Shown here: piece after piece, positions 5,107 to 6,070 of the stretch
Layout: each line of letters opens with the position of its first letter
Position numbering within the stretch: position 1 is the first letter of the stretch
Assembly (NCBI GenBank): GCA_024644775.1
Contig: JAHEHB010000341.1
Span: forward strand, 1 to 6,070
DNA length: 6,070 bases
From: Deltaproteobacteria bacterium
GTDB taxonomy: Bacteria > Desulfobacterota > Desulfobacteria > Desulfobacterales > SURF-15
Reading direction: 5' to 3'
Translations under genes and position numbers: made by a program
Notes under the pieces: model-generated
What the model saw: the letters and a program-made list of their open reading frames with translations, nothing else
Told to the model about the DNA's origin: nothing
Database searches by the model: none

Positions 5107-6070
5107 TCAAAAAAACGATCCAAATGTTTTGACACGGCGGCGCTTTTTGGTCTTTGATTTGGGTTCTGCCTCCCGGTCACTGGTCTGCGCCGGCTGTTCT
5201 TCTACCTTTTCTGCTGCGCGTTTGGCTTCCATCTGCCGGGCAATTTCTTCTTTAAGCGCCAACAGACCCGAATGGCTGGGCAAAACACGCAAACCGTCTT
5301 CGACAATGGCCAAACTCTCCGGCAAATCACCTTTCTGCTGCTTTCCACGTGCCAGAGATTCGAGCCCTCCGGCAATGTTTTCTAAGCCTTCCACAGCGCG
5401 CCGGTTGTTCGGGTCGAGTTGCAACACCGCTTGATACGTCTCCCAGGCGTTGTCCCCCACGGGTTGGGTCAAGTGCTGCGCTTCGAATTGTTGTTGGGCT
5501 TTCGTCAATAAGTTCTCAACTTCTTGCTTACGTCGAACCAGTGGATCTAACGGCACGGTATCAGGTTTGTTCTCCGGTACGACTTGTTCCTGCTCCGCTT
5601 TTATTAACTGCTTTGCCTCTAACTTTCGCAAAGCCTCCGCTTTTATCTTCAAATTTTCTGCTTGCTTTAACTGCTCTGCCTTCAATTTACGCAGAGCCTC
5701 TGTTTCCTTCCACGATTTTTTTTCATCCTTGATTTGACGCAACATCTCAGCGACTTCTCTGTCCCAGGGATCTACCGTCGCCGCCCTCTCCATGTGCGTT
5801 TGCGCCTTCGTCCACCGCCCCTTTCGCCGAGCGTCCTGGGCCCACGCCATGTACTGTTCCTTGATCCTCTTAATGCCGCTTAATGCACCTTCGTGCCCGG
5901 GCACGAGCTTCAATATCTCCTGATAAGTCTCCATGGCCGCATTCCCTACCGGGGTAAGCAGGTGTTGGGCGACAAACTCTTTCTCGGCCTTTGCTAACAG
6001 TGAAATTACGCGTTGCTCGGGCGATTCCGTACCACCGGCTTTGGCCAGTTTTAGTGCCGGTTTTACGTCC
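5107..6070 (-). CDS. TPR/coiled-coil repeat protein, C-terminal part (5' end outside window)
   Basis: The frame stays open to the right edge, so the ATG at 5932-5934 is internal, inside a repeat, and not the start; 321 residues are visible. Numbering from that Met as 1, there are two matching modules of 95 residues (25 before Met to D70, and V139 to R233), each with tetratricopeptide-like helix pairs around a core like AQHL-x-x-PVG and ETYQ-x-x-L-x-L-x-P. Between them residues about 71-117 form a Lys/Glu/Ala/Leu-rich coiled-coil-like linker that also contains a duplication. The C-terminus is charged and probably disordered, with a basic run KTKKRRRVK before the end TFGSFF. TPRs bind other proteins; no catalytic domain is visible, but a kinase, caspase-like or other domain could lie in the missing N-terminal part, where such tails are known to occur. 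The stop lies 156 bp before the beta-barrel ATG on the same strand, so it may be a separate unit. Confidence 0.82.
   Translation of the reverse strand, partial: DVKPALKLAKAGGTESPEQRVISLLAKAEKEFVAQHLLTPVGNAAMETYQEILKLVPGHEGALSGIKRIKEQYMAWAQDARRKGRWTKAQTHMERAATVDPWDREVAEMLRQIKDEKKSWKETEALRKLKAEQLKQAENLKIKAEALRKLEAKQLIKAEQEQVVPENKPDTVPLDPLVRRKQEVENLLTKAQQQFEAQHLTQPVGDNAWETYQAVLQLDPNNRRAVEGLENIAGGLESLARGKQQKGDLPESLAIVEDGLRVLPSHSGLLALKEEIARQMEAKRAAEKVEEQPAQTSDREAEPKSKTKKRRRVKTFGSFF
5236..5520 (-). repeat. TPR module, second copy
   Basis: This encodes residues V139-R233 of the visible TPR protein (numbering from the Met at 5932-5934). It aligns without gaps to the first copy at 5725-6009. By hand count about 31 of 95 residues are identical, mostly in the first half (shared LL-x-KA, AQHL, PVG, ETYQ). 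The second half keeps only scattered positions such as KG and I. Confidence 0.8.
5584..5700 (-). repeat. 63-bp imperfect tandem duplication in the coiled-coil linker
   Basis: The minus-strand unit at 5638-5700 begins GAGGCTCTGCGTAAATTGAA. The next unit, from 5637 down, begins GAGGCTTTGCGAAAGTTAGA. They encode EALRKLKAEQLKQAE and EALRKLEAKQLIKAE, 21 residues apart and in frame. A length of 21 residues is three heptads, which fits extension of a coiled coil by duplication. Confidence 0.75.
5725..6009 (-). repeat. TPR module, first copy
   Basis: This encodes 95 residues from VISLLAKAEKEF to LRQIKD, including LLTPVGNAAMETYQEIL. It is the partner of the module at 5236-5520, at the same length with no gaps. 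Codons differ throughout, so the duplication is old or the copies are constrained only at protein level. Confidence 0.8.

Noticed and set aside
5128..5154. KTKKRRRVK near the TPR C-terminus as a nuclear localisation signal
   Set aside because: This is a bacterial protein with no effector context; a basic tail is more simply explained by binding to acidic partners or membrane.
5932..5934. ATG as the start of the TPR protein
   Set aside because: It lies inside the first repeat; the frame continues to the right edge and the upstream residues match the second repeat.

Overview
The window reads as ordinary chromosomal DNA of a Gram-negative bacterium. It encodes the end of a class A penicillin-binding protein, an outer-membrane beta-barrel with a signal peptide, and a large secreted hydrolase. 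The C-terminal style of the penicillin-binding protein, and a stand-alone phytochelatin-synthase-like protein beside it, fit a deltaproteobacterial (Desulfobacterota-like) host best. This is inference from recall, and a gammaproteobacterium is not excluded. I see no insertion sequence, CRISPR array, tRNA, rRNA or phage gene.

Left arm, plus strand. Bases 1-1341 are the 3' part of a PBP1A gene: the OB-like insert plus a complete transpeptidase domain with all three catalytic motifs. Two bases after its stop begins a 251-residue cysteine-protease-fold protein (1344-2099) of the phytochelatin synthase superfamily, with a recognisable Cys-His-Asp triad. A perfect 12-bp hairpin (2146-2177) lies between this arm and the convergent minus-strand genes.

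Middle, minus strand. An outer-membrane beta-barrel gene (4950 down to 3961) is followed after 31 bases by a gene for a secreted two-domain protein (3929 down to 2193). That protein has a chlorophyllase/dienelactone-hydrolase-like alpha/beta hydrolase domain, then a beta-strand-rich, probably beta-helical domain, and ends in a poly-aspartate tail. Both genes have strong Shine-Dalgarno sequences, which place their starts downstream of the longest open frames. They are probably one operon that acts in the cell envelope or outside the cell.

Right arm, minus strand. A TPR/coiled-coil protein runs off the right edge (6070 down to 5107). It has two gapless 95-residue repeats on either side of a charged helical linker, which itself contains a 21-residue duplication. 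The 156-bp gap between it and the beta-barrel gene holds a weak promoter candidate and a terminator-like hairpin facing the other way.

The most interesting parts are the phytochelatin-synthase-like enzyme coupled to a cell-wall synthase gene, and the beta-barrel plus hydrolase/beta-helix/poly-Asp pair. Neither can be shown to be a new system from this sequence alone.
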